Positions 6,227 through 7,005 of a stretch of DNA of 7,005 bases are shown one piece after another. The first letter of the stretch is position 1, and every line of letters starts with the position of its first letter. The DNA is from Lentisphaerota bacterium (GTDB lineage: Bacteria > Verrucomicrobiota > Lentisphaeria > Oligosphaerales > Oligosphaeraceae). The position numbers were made by a program, and so were the translations under genes. The DNA lies in the NCBI GenBank assembly GCA_012799755.1, contig JAAZKQ010000570.1, forward strand, positions 1 to 7,005, read 5' to 3'. The notes under the pieces are model-generated. The model made no database searches. It was not told the origin of the DNA and saw only the letters and a list, made by a program, of their open reading frames with translations.

Positions 6227-7005
6227 GCTTTCTTTTCTCCTTTGTTGTCCTTCTCGGCGGTCTCGGCAGCCCCGTCCCCGATCTGGAAAGGACTGTAGAG
6301 GACGCCACCACCGGAAAAATACTTACCGAACAATTCGTAATACTCCAGACGTATTCCCTGTATCATTGCCACCATGCCTTCAAAGGCGATAACCAGTATG
6401 TTGCCGAAGATTATCACCAGCAAGGATAGCGCTCCGCCCATTGGCATTTCCTTGAGCAGGCTCACGATGGAAAAAATCGCCAAGCAGAGCGCTGCGTGGC
6501 TGATGGCAAAGGCACCCACACGCACGAAGGACACCGTGCCGCTAATGTAGCCGGTGAAAGTCTCCATCAGTTCAATGCAGGATTCCAGCACGATTTCCAG
6601 GGCGCCGCCGTGTTCCTCGCCGTGCTCGTCATCGTCGCCGCTTCTTTTGCTGCCGCGCTGCCGCAGGCGCTGCAACAACACCTGCATGGGCTTGCCGATA
6701 AAAAGCAACAGCAGCGGTATCGCCAATACCACCAACTGCCAAGTCGCCACCCGCTTCGTCAGCGCCACGCTGATGCCAATGCCTAATGCCAGCCAATAAA
6801 AAAGCAGCCCGATAATCCCAAAGCGGTTAAAAACGCCGTCAAAATAGCGCCGCGACAGGAATTGGTTGATGATGTTGATGATGATTGCCACGCTGGTGAA
6901 GACGATACCGACGCCGACCGCCGTCAGCAGCAGCTTGCCGATATCTTTTTCCGCCAAGGGACTGAGCCACAGCGGCGGGAATAGTTCATGATTCTCGTAG
7001 CCGAA
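6223..7005 (-). CDS. V/A-type ATPase subunit I (membrane stator, a-subunit homologue), C-terminal part
   Basis: This is the C-terminal 260 residues of the large membrane subunit that forms the ion half-channels next to the rotor ring; the frame is open at the window edge, so the start and cytoplasmic domain are missing. The visible part begins with the family-typical FGYENHEL...LWLSP stretch. Several hydrophobic helices follow, at roughly visible residues 24-50, 62-82, 90-104, 140-182 and 190-215. Visible R162 in SFVRVGAFAISHAAL matches the essential stator arginine of the yeast a-subunit (context SYLRLWALSLAHA). R219 in IQGIRLEYYELF matches the second conserved arginine, and FSGGGVLYSPF is the usual C-terminal signature. 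A loop at about residues 118-134 is rich in Asp, Glu and His (DDDEHGEEHGG), and the tail is charged (EKDNKGEKKA). Its TGA overlaps the ATG of the next gene, K. Family assignment is secure; the ion used cannot be told from this part. Confidence 0.95.
   Translation of the reverse strand, partial: FGYENHELFPPLWLSPLAEKDIGKLLLTAVGVGIVFTSVAIIINIINQFLSRRYFDGVFNRFGIIGLLFYWLALGIGISVALTKRVATWQLVVLAIPLLLLFIGKPMQVLLQRLRQRGSKRSGDDDEHGEEHGGALEIVLESCIELMETFTGYISGTVSFVRVGAFAISHAALCLAIFSIVSLLKEMPMGGALSLLVIIFGNILVIAFEGMVAMIQGIRLEYYELFGKYFSGGGVLYSPFQIGDGAAETAEKDNKGEKKA

Noticed and set aside
1..7005. CRISPR array, tRNA/rRNA, insertion sequence, or a new defence system
   Set aside because: No regular repeat-spacer pattern, RNA gene or transposase is visible; the coding content is explained by one ATPase operon plus a Usp gene.

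Overview
The window is almost entirely one minus-strand bacterial operon for a V/A-type (archaeal/vacuolar-like) rotary ATPase. Read in the direction of transcription, from position 7005 down to 226, the order is: subunit I (membrane stator, 5' part outside the window), K (rotor ring), F (central stalk), E (peripheral stalk), A (catalytic), B (nucleotide-binding, regulatory), D (central shaft), and a universal stress protein-like gene. All frames are intact. Intergenic gaps are short (28 to 76 nt), and I/K and A/B overlap as ATGA, so co-transcription and translational coupling are very likely. No plus-strand gene is supported.

As known for the family, A and B form the A3B3 hydrolysis/synthesis head, D and F the central shaft, E (with a G/H partner not seen here) the outer stalk, and I plus the K ring the ion channel. 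The visible set lacks subunit C, which docks the shaft onto the ring, and the small stalk partner G/H. In the common I-K-E-C-F-A-B-D layout C sits between E and F. Here F directly precedes E and there is no C, so C and G/H are probably upstream of I outside the window, or elsewhere in the genome. K is the short, single-hairpin type with a leader-like N-terminus, resembling the Thermus ring subunit.

Positions 1-225, downstream of the last gene, hold no supported gene. They contain REP-like hairpins (9-25 and 58-79) and a triple ATCTGCG repeat (148-173), which look like dispersed non-coding repeats.

The organism is a bacterium of fairly high GC content with an archaeal-like ATPase. From memory, the repeat style recalls genomes of the Verrucomicrobia/Lentisphaerae/Kiritimatiellae (PVC) group. 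That is an impression, and the phylum cannot be fixed from this sequence. The ATPase is well-known biology; the less usual points are the gene order, the appended stress-protein gene and the repeats.
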